DNA of 14,684 nt from Gammaproteobacteria bacterium (GTDB lineage: Bacteria; Pseudomonadota; Gammaproteobacteria; Pseudomonadales; Azotimanducaceae_A), in contig JAPOON010000740.1 in NCBI GenBank assembly GCA_026713405.1, positions 1 through 14,684 on the forward strand, in the 5' to 3' direction. Each line of letters starts with the position of its first letter. Position 1 is the first letter of the stretch. The position numbers were made by a program, and so were the translations under genes. The notes under the pieces are model-generated. The model worked only from the letters and a program-made list of their open reading frames with translations. It was not told the origin of the DNA and ran no database searches. This document shows positions 6,491-13,288 of the stretch, in pieces.

Positions 6491-7360
6491 GTGGAGATCG
6501 TTCAGCTGCTGATCAGCGGCGTTTCGCAAGGGTGTGTCTACGGCCTGATCGCGCTCGGCTTCGTGCTGATCTACAAGGCCACCGAGATGGTCAACTTCGC
6601 CCAGGGCGAGATCATGATGATCGGCGCCTTCATGGCGGTTGTTTTCATCAACCTGCTGGACTGGCCCTTTGCGCTGGGCCTCCTGGCCGCGGTACTCGTC
6701 ATGGCCGTTGTGGGAGCCCTGCTGGAACGGGTGTTGCTGCGGCCCATGATCGGCGAACCGCATTTCGCCGTGCTGATGTTGACCATCGGTCTCGGTTTCA
6801 CGCTGCGCGCGGTGGCGGGCGCCATCTGGGGCAACGAGCCCCGGGCGCTGGACCTGCCGTACGTGGGCATCGTCTGGCAATGGGAAAACCTCGTCATCGG
6901 CGCCGAGAACGTCGTCATCATGGGCGGCACCCTGGTCCTGTGCGGGCTGCTATACCTGTTCTTCCGGTTCACCCGGCTCGGCATTGCCATGCAGGCCGCG
7001 TCGCAGAACCAGTTGGCGGCATTCTACGTGGGGATTCCGGTGAAGCGCGTCTTTTCGCTGGTCTGGGCGCTCTCCGCGGTCATATCGGCGTTTGCCGGCA
7101 TTCTCATGGCACCGGTCTCGCTGATCGACCCCCTGATGGGATTCATCGGCATCAAGGCCTTCGCCGCGGCGATTGTCGGCGGTTTCGGCAATCTGCCCGG
7201 CGCGCTGCTCGGCGGGCTGCTCATCGGCCTTGTGGAGCAGTTTGCCGGCCGCTACCTGTGGCCCGGGTTTTCGGAGTTGAGCGCCTATGTGCTGCTGCTG
7301 GTGATGCTCATGGTGCGCCCGGAAGGCCTGTTCGCCACCATGCAGCAGAAGAAAGTCTGA
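6491..7360 (+). CDS. livH: Branched-chain amino acid-type (HAAT) ABC transporter permease, LivH-like
   Basis: A 289-residue polytopic permease, the typical length for LivH, starting at GTG with a TAAGGA ribosome site six bases before. Family landmarks are NFAQGEIMMIGAF (35-47) after the first helix, and the cytosolic coupling segment FTRLGIAMQAASQNQLAAFY (160-179). GGFGNLPGALLGGLLIGLVE (230-249) follows, then a closing VRPEGLF. It would form the membrane channel together with the LivM-like protein. HAAT permeases of this group carry branched-chain amino acids, but in other bacteria also aromatic acids, fatty acids, dicarboxylates, amides and urea, so the name gives the family rather than the substrate. 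It heads a plus-strand cluster with both ATPases, an acyl-CoA synthetase and a binding protein. Confidence 0.92.
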   Translation: MEIVQLLISGVSQGCVYGLIALGFVLIYKATEMVNFAQGEIMMIGAFMAVVFINLLDWPFALGLLAAVLVMAVVGALLERVLLRPMIGEPHFAVLMLTIGLGFTLRAVAGAIWGNEPRALDLPYVGIVWQWENLVIGAENVVIMGGTLVLCGLLYLFFRFTRLGIAMQAASQNQLAAFYVGIPVKRVFSLVWALSAVISAFAGILMAPVSLIDPLMGFIGIKAFAAAIVGGFGNLPGALLGGLLIGLVEQFAGRYLWPGFSELSAYVLLLVMLMVRPEGLFATMQQKKV

Positions 7361-7412
7361 CGGGGCGATGGTGCGACTCGACGTGAAAGCGGCGAACGGG
7401 TACGAACTTGAC
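7361..7412 (+). repeat. Dispersed intergenic repeat, copy B (livH-livM gap)
   Basis: It starts directly after the livH stop codon. cggggcgatg (7361-7370) is identical to copy A, and cggcgaacgggtacgaactt (7390-7409) differs from it at one base, both at an exact offset of 4085 bases. The match ends close to 7412. It occupies about half of the 94-base gap, which is unusually long for this otherwise compact operon. Confidence 0.6.
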
Positions 7413-7443
7413 CGGTTCGACAACCTGGCCCGTGAACCGGAGG
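7403..7443 (+). promoter_or_regulatory. Possible RNA structure over the livM ribosome binding site
   Basis: CCGGTTC (7412-7418) is perfectly complementary to GAACCGG (7434-7440), and the right arm covers the first two bases of the livM Shine-Dalgarno GGAGG (7439-7443). A competing stem, CGAAC (7403-7407) with GTTCG (7415-7419), uses the same left-arm bases. The two cannot form together, as in translational switches. This is a hand-found structure with no energy calculation. Confidence 0.35.
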
Positions 7444-7454
7444 TATAACGGTCC

Positions 7455-8528
7455 GTGCGCTTCATCCGCAAAGTTCACTACGGTCAGGACATCGACCTGT
7501 TCGAGCACCATGGACAGCGGCTCTGGTACGGCCTGCTGGGGCTGGCCGTGCTGCTGGCGCCCCTGGTGCTGGACCGGTTCTATCTCGGGGAACTGTCCCT
7601 GGTCTACATCTATGCCATCGCCGGCATCGGGTTGATGCTGCTGGTGGGTTACACGGGCCAGGTGAGTCTGGGCCATGCGGCCTTCCTGGCGATCGGCGCC
7701 TATACCCATGCGTGGCTCCTCACCCACGGCTGGCCGCTGCCGCTCGCCCTGGCCGCGGCCACCGGCCTCACGGCGATCGTGGGGGGAATAGTCGGCATCC
7801 CGGCCCTGCGCATGACGGGCATCTACCTGGCTGTCGCCACCCTGGCGTTCGCCATGATCGTCGAACAGGTACTGGGGCACTGGGAGTCGGTGACCGGCGG
7901 ATACCGGGGCCTGGCCGTGCCCAGGGCCGAGTTCCTCATCGACCTGTCGACGCCGGCGGCCTTCTATTACCTGTGCCTTGCCGTGCTCTTCTTCTGCATG
8001 ATCGCCGCGCTCAACTGGCTGCGCAGCCCCACCGGGCGGGCCATGGTGGCGGTGCGGGACTCGGAGACCTCGGCCGAGAGCATGGGCATTAACCTTGCGT
8101 ACACCAAGAGCCTCGCCTTTGCGATCTCCGCCGGCTTCACCGGGCTTGCGGGCGGGCTGTTCGCGCACAAGATCAGCTACCTCGCGCCGGACGCGTTTAC
8201 GCTGATCATGTCCATACAACTGTTGCTGATGGTCGTGGTCGGCGGCCTCGGGTCCATGCACGGGGTCATATTCGGCGCCATGTTCATCGGCCTCCTGCCC
8301 CAGGGAATCGCCATGTTCCGGGACACCGTGCCGCCGGCCGTCGCACAGATCCCCGGCCTGGAGCCGGGCATCTTCGGGCTGATCCTGATCCTGTTCCTGA
8401 TCTACGAGCCGCTTGGACTTTACGGGCGCTGGCGAAAGATACGCCTCTACTTCGAACAGTTTCCGCTGTACCGCCGCGCGACCTACAAGCGCCAGAAAAG
8501 CTACCTGCGCACGGAACGGCTGAAGTGA
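7455..8528 (+). CDS. livM: HAAT-family ABC transporter permease, LivM-like
   Basis: A 357-residue polytopic permease, the partner of the LivH-like protein in the transporter channel. Starting at GTG with a GGAGGT ribosome site (7439-7444) it has a soluble N-terminal leader of about 24 residues. The family motif GYTGQVSLGHAAFLAIGAYT (65-84) follows, then the coupling region SPTGRAMVAVRDSETSAESM. GGLGSMHGVIFGAMFIGLLP and the closing YEPLGLYGRW complete the fold. The final 40 residues are a basic, tyrosine-rich cytosolic tail (RRATYKRQKSYLRTERLK), longer than in many LivM proteins. The stop overlaps the livG GTG start (GTGA), giving tight coupling. The 94-base gap upstream holds a dispersed repeat and a possible RNA switch. 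Confidence 0.92.
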   Translation: MRFIRKVHYGQDIDLFEHHGQRLWYGLLGLAVLLAPLVLDRFYLGELSLVYIYAIAGIGLMLLVGYTGQVSLGHAAFLAIGAYTHAWLLTHGWPLPLALAAATGLTAIVGGIVGIPALRMTGIYLAVATLAFAMIVEQVLGHWESVTGGYRGLAVPRAEFLIDLSTPAAFYYLCLAVLFFCMIAALNWLRSPTGRAMVAVRDSETSAESMGINLAYTKSLAFAISAGFTGLAGGLFAHKISYLAPDAFTLIMSIQLLLMVVVGGLGSMHGVIFGAMFIGLLPQGIAMFRDTVPPAVAQIPGLEPGIFGLILILFLIYEPLGLYGRWRKIRLYFEQFPLYRRATYKRQKSYLRTERLK

Positions 8529-9283
8529 CGCTGCTGGCGGCCAACGGCATTTCGGTCAGCTTCGGCGGCGTCAAGGCCGTTCAGGAGGTTTCCTTTGCCG
8601 TGGATCGGGGGCAGGTGTTCAGCATCGTCGGGCCCAACGGCGCCGGCAAGACCACCATCTTCAACCTCATCAGCCGCATCTACGATGTGGACCAGGGCTC
8701 GATCGTCTTCGACGGCCGCGACATCACCCGGGTTCCCGGCCACGCGGTGGCGGAACTCGGCATTGCCCGCACCTTTCAGAATACGGAACTGTTCGAGCAG
8801 GAAACGGTGCTGAAGAACCTGCTGATCGGCTGCCACATCCACCGCAAGAGCAACCTGTTCTCCGAGTTGCTGTTTCTGCCGTCGGTGCGCCGCCAGGAAC
8901 TGGCGTTGCGCGAGGCGGTCGAGGACGTCATCGATCTCCTGGACCTGCGCAGCCACCGCCGCAAGGTGATCGGCGAGTTGCCCTATGGGGTGCGCAAGAT
9001 GGTGGAGATCGCCCGGGCCCTGTGCCTGAAGCCGAAGCTGCTGCTGCTCGACGAGCCGTCCTCCGGGCTCAACCCGGAGGAGACCGAGGACCTGTCGTTC
9101 TGGCTGGAGGACATCAACGAGGAACTCGGCATCACCGTGATCATGGTCGAGCACGACATGAACCTGGTTACCAGCGCATCGGACCGGGTGCTCGCCATGG
9201 CGGACGGGCAGACCATCACCATCGGCGAGCCGGCTGCCGTTCAGAACCACCCGGAAGTATTGCGGGCCTACCTCGGGGACTGA
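8525..9283 (+). CDS. livG: HAAT-family ABC transporter ATP-binding protein, LivG-like
   Basis: A 252-residue nucleotide-binding protein that powers the LivH/LivM-like channel from the cytosolic face. The Walker A motif is GPNGAGKTT (36-44) and the Q-loop is Gln85 (RTFQNTELF, a LivG hallmark). Walker B is LLLLDEP (172-178) with Glu177, and the switch His210 is in VEHDM. The signature position reads LPYGVRK (152-158) in place of LSGGQ; LivG proteins usually deviate here too (for example LAYG-type). The closing region VLAMADGQTITIGEPAAVQN is typical. The GTG start overlaps the livM stop by four bases, and the livF-like gene follows after two bases. Confidence 0.93.
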   Translation: MTLLAANGISVSFGGVKAVQEVSFAVDRGQVFSIVGPNGAGKTTIFNLISRIYDVDQGSIVFDGRDITRVPGHAVAELGIARTFQNTELFEQETVLKNLLIGCHIHRKSNLFSELLFLPSVRRQELALREAVEDVIDLLDLRSHRRKVIGELPYGVRKMVEIARALCLKPKLLLLDEPSSGLNPEETEDLSFWLEDINEELGITVIMVEHDMNLVTSASDRVLAMADGQTITIGEPAAVQNHPEVLRAYLGD

Positions 9284-9285
9284 CG

Positions 9286-10053
9286 ATGGCGGACCTGCTC
9301 GAGCTGCGCAACATCGAGACCTACTACGGCCCGATCCTGGCGATTCACGGGATCAGCATGCGCGTTGAGGAGGGCAGCATCGTCACCATGCTCGGGGCCA
9401 ACGGCGCCGGCAAGACCACCGTGCTCAAGACCATCAGCGGCGCCATGGACCCCCAGAAAGGCAGCGTGCTTTTCGAGGGCCGGCCCATTCAGGCGCGGGA
9501 CCCGGACTGGGTGGCGCGGCTCGGTATCGGTCACGTGCCGGAAGGGCGCGAGGTGTTCCCGTTCCTGACGGTGGAGGAAAACCTGCGCATGGGCGCCTAT
9601 TCGCGCAGCGACCGGGAAATCGATGCGGATGTGGAACTCGTCTACGACTACTTCCCCGTCCTGAAGGAATTCGTCAGGCAGCCCGCCCAGGTGCTCTCCG
9701 GCGGCCAGCAGCAGATGCTGGCCATCGGCCGCGCCCTGATGCTGCGGCCCCGGCTCATGCTGCTGGACGAGCCCTCCCTGGGGCTGGCGCCCAAGCTGGT
9801 GCACGAAATCGCGGAGATCGTCACGCGCCTGAACAGCGAACAGGGGGTGACCGTGCTGCTGGTGGAACAGAACGCCAGAATGGCGCTGGACGTGGCCGAT
9901 TACGGCTACGTGATGGAACTCGGCCGCATCGTCATGGGGGATACCTGCGAGCGGTTGAAGAACGCGACGGATATCCAGGAATTCTATCTCGGGATGAAAG
10001 ATCAGGGGGTGCGGGGCAGGCGCCGGTGGAAACAGCGGAAGACCTGGCGCTGA
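9286..10053 (+). CDS. livF: HAAT-family ABC transporter ATP-binding protein, LivF-like
   Basis: The second ATPase of the transporter, 255 residues from the ATG at 9286, two bases after the livG stop. Walker A is GANGAGKTT (37-45), the signature LSGGQQQ (138-144) is canonical, and Walker B is LMLLDEP (158-164). The LivF-specific VEQN replaces the switch histidine. [17 protein letters not shown] (85-101) is the standard LivF Q-loop replacement. After the normal end of the fold (IQEFYLGM) there are about 18 extra residues, strongly basic ([18 protein letters not shown]), a modest extension of unknown meaning. A 57-base gap separates it from the acyl-CoA synthetase. Confidence 0.93.
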   Translation: MADLLELRNIETYYGPILAIHGISMRVEEGSIVTMLGANGAGKTTVLKTISGAMDPQKGSVLFEGRPIQARDPDWVARLGIGHVPEGREVFPFLTVEENLRMGAYSRSDREIDADVELVYDYFPVLKEFVRQPAQVLSGGQQQMLAIGRALMLRPRLMLLDEPSLGLAPKLVHEIAEIVTRLNSEQGVTVLLVEQNARMALDVADYGYVMELGRIVMGDTCERLKNATDIQEFYLGMKDQGVRGRRRWKQRKTWR

Positions 10054-10110
10054 GAGAAAACCCGGGGCCGTTCAACTTTCCACATCAATGCCGCTCAAGG
10101 AGTCTGGAAG

Positions 10111-11925
10111 ATGGCTGAACAGATCGTCGACGGGTGCGATACGCTGCCCCGGCTGTTCCGCAAGCGGGTCACCGAGTGGTCCGACCGGATCGCGCTCCGG
10201 GAAAAGGACTTCGGCATCTGGAACGAGTACACCTGGGCCGAATACGGCGAGCAGGCGCGCCTGGTCGGGCTCGGGCTGAAGGCGCTGGGGCTGAAGCGCG
10301 GCGATGTCTGTTCGGTGGCCGCGGAGGTGTGCAGGGAATGGGTGTTCACCGACCTCGGCATCAACTGCATCGGCGGGGTCACCAACGGCGTCTATCCCAC
10401 GGATTCCCCGGTGCAGGTGGAATACCTGGTCAACGACAGCTGCACGCGCTTCTACTTCGCCGAGGACGAGGAGCAACTCGACAAGATCCTCGAGGTTCGC
10501 GAGCGCACGCCGACACTGGAAAAGATCGTCATCTTCGACATGGAGGGGTTGCGCAACTTCCGGGACGAAGCGTGCCTGAGCTACGAAGACCTACTGGAGC
10601 TTGGCCGCGCCTACGGTGAGGAACACCCCAATGCCTGGAAACGGGAAATCGAAGCCGCCCGCCCGGAAGACCTCATGGTGCTCACCTACACCTCCGGCAC
10701 CACCGGCCCGCCCAAGGGCGCCATGATCAGCCAGCGCAACATGCTCTTCATGATGCGCAACATGCGGGATATCTACGGCTTCCAGGACACGGACGAACAG
10801 CTCGGCTTCCTGCCGCTCGCCCACATCGCCGGGCGCATGTTCTACGTGACCAGCGGCATCGAGTCGGGCTGCGTGGTCAACCTCGTCGAGGAACCCGAAA
10901 CCTTCGTGCACGACCAGCAGGAGGTGGCGCCCACGGTGGCGTTCGCCGTGCCGAGGGTTTGGGAAAAGCAGCACTCGACCATCATCATCAAGCTGAAGGA
11001 CGGCACCGCGCTCGGGCGTCTTGCGTACGAACTGGCGCTCAAGCTCGGACGCAGACGCGCGCGATATCTCAAGTCGGGCGAGCCCGTGCCCTGGGCACTG
11101 GCCCTGGTTTACCCGGTACTGGACTTCCTGGTGTTCAAGAACATCCGGGTGTTCCTCGGCATCGACCGCTGCCGCTGGCTGTCGACCGGGGCCGCGCCCA
11201 TCGCGCCGGAGCTTATCGACTGGTTCTGGGCCCTGAACAGGCCCATGTACGAAGTGTACGGGCAGACCGAGTGCAGCGGGCTCGCCACCGCCAACGTGTC
11301 CGGGCAGTCCCGTATCGGCAGCGTCGGCAAGTCAAACCGTGAGGTGGAGGTGACGCTGTCCGACGACGACGAGATCCTCATCAGGAGCGCCGGCGTCATC
11401 AAGGGCTACTGGAACAAGCCGGAGAAGACGGCGGAAACCATCCGGCAGGATTGGCTGCACACGGGCGATGTGGGCCGCATCGACGAGGACGGCTACGTCT
11501 ACATCGTCGACCGCATGAAGGACATCATCATCACGGCGGGCGGCAAGAACATCACGCCCAGCGAGATCGAGAACCAGCTCAAGTTCTCGCCCTTCATCAC
11601 CGACGCGGTGGTCATCGGCGACCGGCGCCCCTACCTCACCTGCCTGGTGATGATCGACCACGAGAACGTCACCAAGTTCGCCCAGGACAACGACGTGCCC
11701 TTCACCAACTACACCAGCCTCTGCCACACCAGCGAGGTGCAGGACCTGATCGGCGAGGAGGTCGAGCGCGTAAACGCGAAGTTCGCGCGGGTGGAGACCG
11801 TCAAGAAGTTCCGCCTGATCGACCAGCTGCTCGACCCCGAAGACGACGAACTGACGCCCACCCAGAAGCTGAAGCGCAAGGTCGTCCACGAGAAGTACGC
11901 GGACCTGATCGGGGAAATGTACTAG
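10111..11925 (+). CDS. AMP-dependent acyl-CoA synthetase/ligase (long-chain FACS type)
   Basis: A 604-residue ANL-superfamily ligase. Such enzymes activate a carboxylic acid with ATP to an acyl-adenylate and then form the CoA thioester. The P-loop is TYTSGTTGPPKG (192-203), the adenine motif is YGQTECSG (383-390) and the hinge TGDVGRIDEDGYVYIVDRMK runs 451-470. A GGKNITPSEIEN stretch follows, then LTPTQKLKRK near the end with the likely catalytic Lys586. Length and the insert at about 285-350 (EKQHSTIIIKLKDG onward) match the long-chain FACS/ACSL group rather than acetyl-CoA synthetase. The ribosome site AAGGAG (10097-10102) is eight bases before the ATG. Its place between the transporter ATPases and the binding-protein gene implies that it acts on the imported compound. 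Fatty or aromatic acids are both possible; chain length cannot be read from sequence. Confidence 0.92.
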   Translation: MAEQIVDGCDTLPRLFRKRVTEWSDRIALREKDFGIWNEYTWAEYGEQARLVGLGLKALGLKRGDVCSVAAEVCREWVFTDLGINCIGGVTNGVYPTDSPVQVEYLVNDSCTRFYFAEDEEQLDKILEVRERTPTLEKIVIFDMEGLRNFRDEACLSYEDLLELGRAYGEEHPNAWKREIEAARPEDLMVLTYTSGTTGPPKGAMISQRNMLFMMRNMRDIYGFQDTDEQLGFLPLAHIAGRMFYVTSGIESGCVVNLVEEPETFVHDQQEVAPTVAFAVPRVWEKQHSTIIIKLKDGTALGRLAYELALKLGRRRARYLKSGEPVPWALALVYPVLDFLVFKNIRVFLGIDRCRWLSTGAAPIAPELIDWFWALNRPMYEVYGQTECSGLATANVSGQSRIGSVGKSNREVEVTLSDDDEILIRSAGVIKGYWNKPEKTAETIRQDWLHTGDVGRIDEDGYVYIVDRMKDIIITAGGKNITPSEIENQLKFSPFITDAVVIGDRRPYLTCLVMIDHENVTKFAQDNDVPFTNYTSLCHTSEVQDLIGEEVERVNAKFARVETVKKFRLIDQLLDPEDDELTPTQKLKRKVVHEKYADLIGEMY

Positions 11926-11975
11926 CAAGTGTTCAGTCAATGCGTGCGCGCCTCGTTTCGGGGAATCGGACGCAG

Positions 11976-11981
11976 TAGAAT
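11976..11981 (+). promoter_or_regulatory. Possible internal -10 element before the binding-protein gene
   Basis: TAGAAT lies 31 bases before the ATG at 12013, in the 87-base gap between the synthetase and binding-protein genes. No good -35 is found at 16-18 bases upstream (TCGTTT is the nearest). Extra transcription of binding-protein genes is common, which makes the site plausible but not established. Confidence 0.22.
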
Positions 11982-12012
11982 CGGACTTTCTGCGGGATTG
12001 GGTCTTTTGCGT

Positions 12013-13203
12013 ATGAGAGCAGTTGTCGCGAAGAGCGTGTTGTTTGCGTTGCCGCTGCTGCTTGCCGGGTGTTCGGGCGGGGATTCGGAAGACGATGATG
12101 CCGTTGCGACCCGGGGGGTCAGCGACGAAGAAATCGTGCTCGGCACCTACACGGATGTGTCGGGCCCGATCGCCATCTGGGGTGTGGGCGTGGTCAACGG
12201 CGCGCGCATGCGGCTCGATGAGGCCAATGAAGCGGGCGGTGTCCATGGGCGCCGGATCCGGTTCGTGGTGGAAGACACCTCCTACCAGGTGCCGCGAGCC
12301 ATCCAGGCGGCCAACAAGCTCATCAACCGCGACAACGTACTCGCCATGATCCTGGCGGTAGGGACGCCCACCAACAACGCCGTCATGCCCCAGCAGTTCG
12401 AGCAGGGTGTGCCCAACCTGTTTCCGGTATCCGGTGCGCGGGCGATGGTGGAGCCCTTTCACCCGATGAAGTTCTCCCAGCACGGCATCTACTACGACGA
12501 AGTCAGGGCGGCCATCAAGTATTTCGTGGAGCGCGAGGGCAGGAAGACGGTCTGCGCGATCTATCACGACACGGACTATGGGCTCGAGATTCGGGATGCC
12601 GTTGAAGACCAGGTCCGGGAAATGGGGCTGGAGGTTGCCGCCGAGGCAGCGCACAAGCCGACGGAAAGCGAGTTCACCGCCGCGGTGTTACGGCTTCGGA
12701 ACGCGGGCTGCGACCTGGTGCTGATGGGCACGGTGCACCGGGACACCATCCTGGTACTCGACACGGCCCGCAAGATGGGCTGGACCGGTGTCGCCTGGGT
12801 GGGCAACAACGCGGCCTACGGGCAGGTGATCGCCGACCAGGAGAGCGGCGATGGCTACTATGCCTTCGTACACATGGCGAGGCTCTACGCCGACGACGAG
12901 AAATCACCGGCGGTGCAGGCCTGGTGGGACCGCTACGTGGCCCTGTACGACGTCGAGCCGGGCCTGCCGGCGATGGAGGGCTACCGGGGCGCGGACCTTG
13001 CCATCAAGGCATTGGAGAATGCCGGCCCCGATCTCACCGTCGAGTCGCTGCTGCGCGGCGTCGAGGCGATTACCGACTACACCGACATCTTCGGCTACAG
13101 GGTTTCGTTTTCCGCCGACAATCACAAAGGCGCCACCGAGAGCGCCCTTTCCCAGGTAAGGGACGGCCGTTGGGTGGTTCTGGAGCAATCGATATCGTAT
13201 TAG
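12013..13203 (+). CDS. ABC transporter substrate-binding lipoprotein (LivK-like, Peripla_BP_6)
   Basis: A 396-residue receptor for the liv-type transporter. The N-terminus is a lipoprotein signal: MRAVVAK, a hydrophobic core, then the lipobox LLAGC with Cys20. A Ser/Gly/Asp-rich linker (SGGDSEDDDAVATRG) precedes the binding domain. That domain begins EEIVLGTYTDVSGPIAIWG and contains the family-typical GARMRLDEANEAGGVHGRRI and the hinge-region RAIQAANKLINRDNV. The second lobe follows (KTVCAIYHDTDYGLEIRDAV; FTAAVLRLRNAGCDLVLMG; GYRGADLAIKALE). The ATG at 12013 is chosen because it gives the clean lipobox; an upstream in-frame GTG (11929) would add 28 residues and bury the signal. It is the only binding protein in the cluster and lies after the synthetase. 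Ligand unknown. Ser at +2 would not retain it in the inner membrane under the usual Lol rule. Confidence 0.9.
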   Translation: MRAVVAKSVLFALPLLLAGCSGGDSEDDDAVATRGVSDEEIVLGTYTDVSGPIAIWGVGVVNGARMRLDEANEAGGVHGRRIRFVVEDTSYQVPRAIQAANKLINRDNVLAMILAVGTPTNNAVMPQQFEQGVPNLFPVSGARAMVEPFHPMKFSQHGIYYDEVRAAIKYFVEREGRKTVCAIYHDTDYGLEIRDAVEDQVREMGLEVAAEAAHKPTESEFTAAVLRLRNAGCDLVLMGTVHRDTILVLDTARKMGWTGVAWVGNNAAYGQVIADQESGDGYYAFVHMARLYADDEKSPAVQAWWDRYVALYDVEPGLPAMEGYRGADLAIKALENAGPDLTVESLLRGVEAITDYTDIFGYRVSFSADNHKGATESALSQVRDGRWVVLEQSISY

Positions 13204-13209
13204 CCGAAG

Positions 13210-13235
13210 CCCCTGATCCGTTGACGGGTCCGGGG
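13210..13235 (+). terminator. Hairpin after the binding-protein gene, no U tract
   Basis: CCCCTGATCCG (13210-13220) pairs with CGGGTCCGGGG (13225-13235) across a TTGA loop, with one mismatch and one G-U pair. It starts seven bases after the stop codon. No T run follows, so it may reduce readthrough into larC or protect the 3' end of the operon message, rather than terminate fully. Confidence 0.35.
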
Positions 13236-13288
13236 TCTGTGCGACGCCGCGCCGACACGCCTGCGACGGGCGCGGGAGGCAGGCGAAG

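Noticed and set aside
11929..12012. Extended N-terminus of the binding protein from an upstream GTG
   Set aside because: It would place 28 extra residues with several Arg before a good lipoprotein signal. The ATG at 12013 gives a normal signal peptide.
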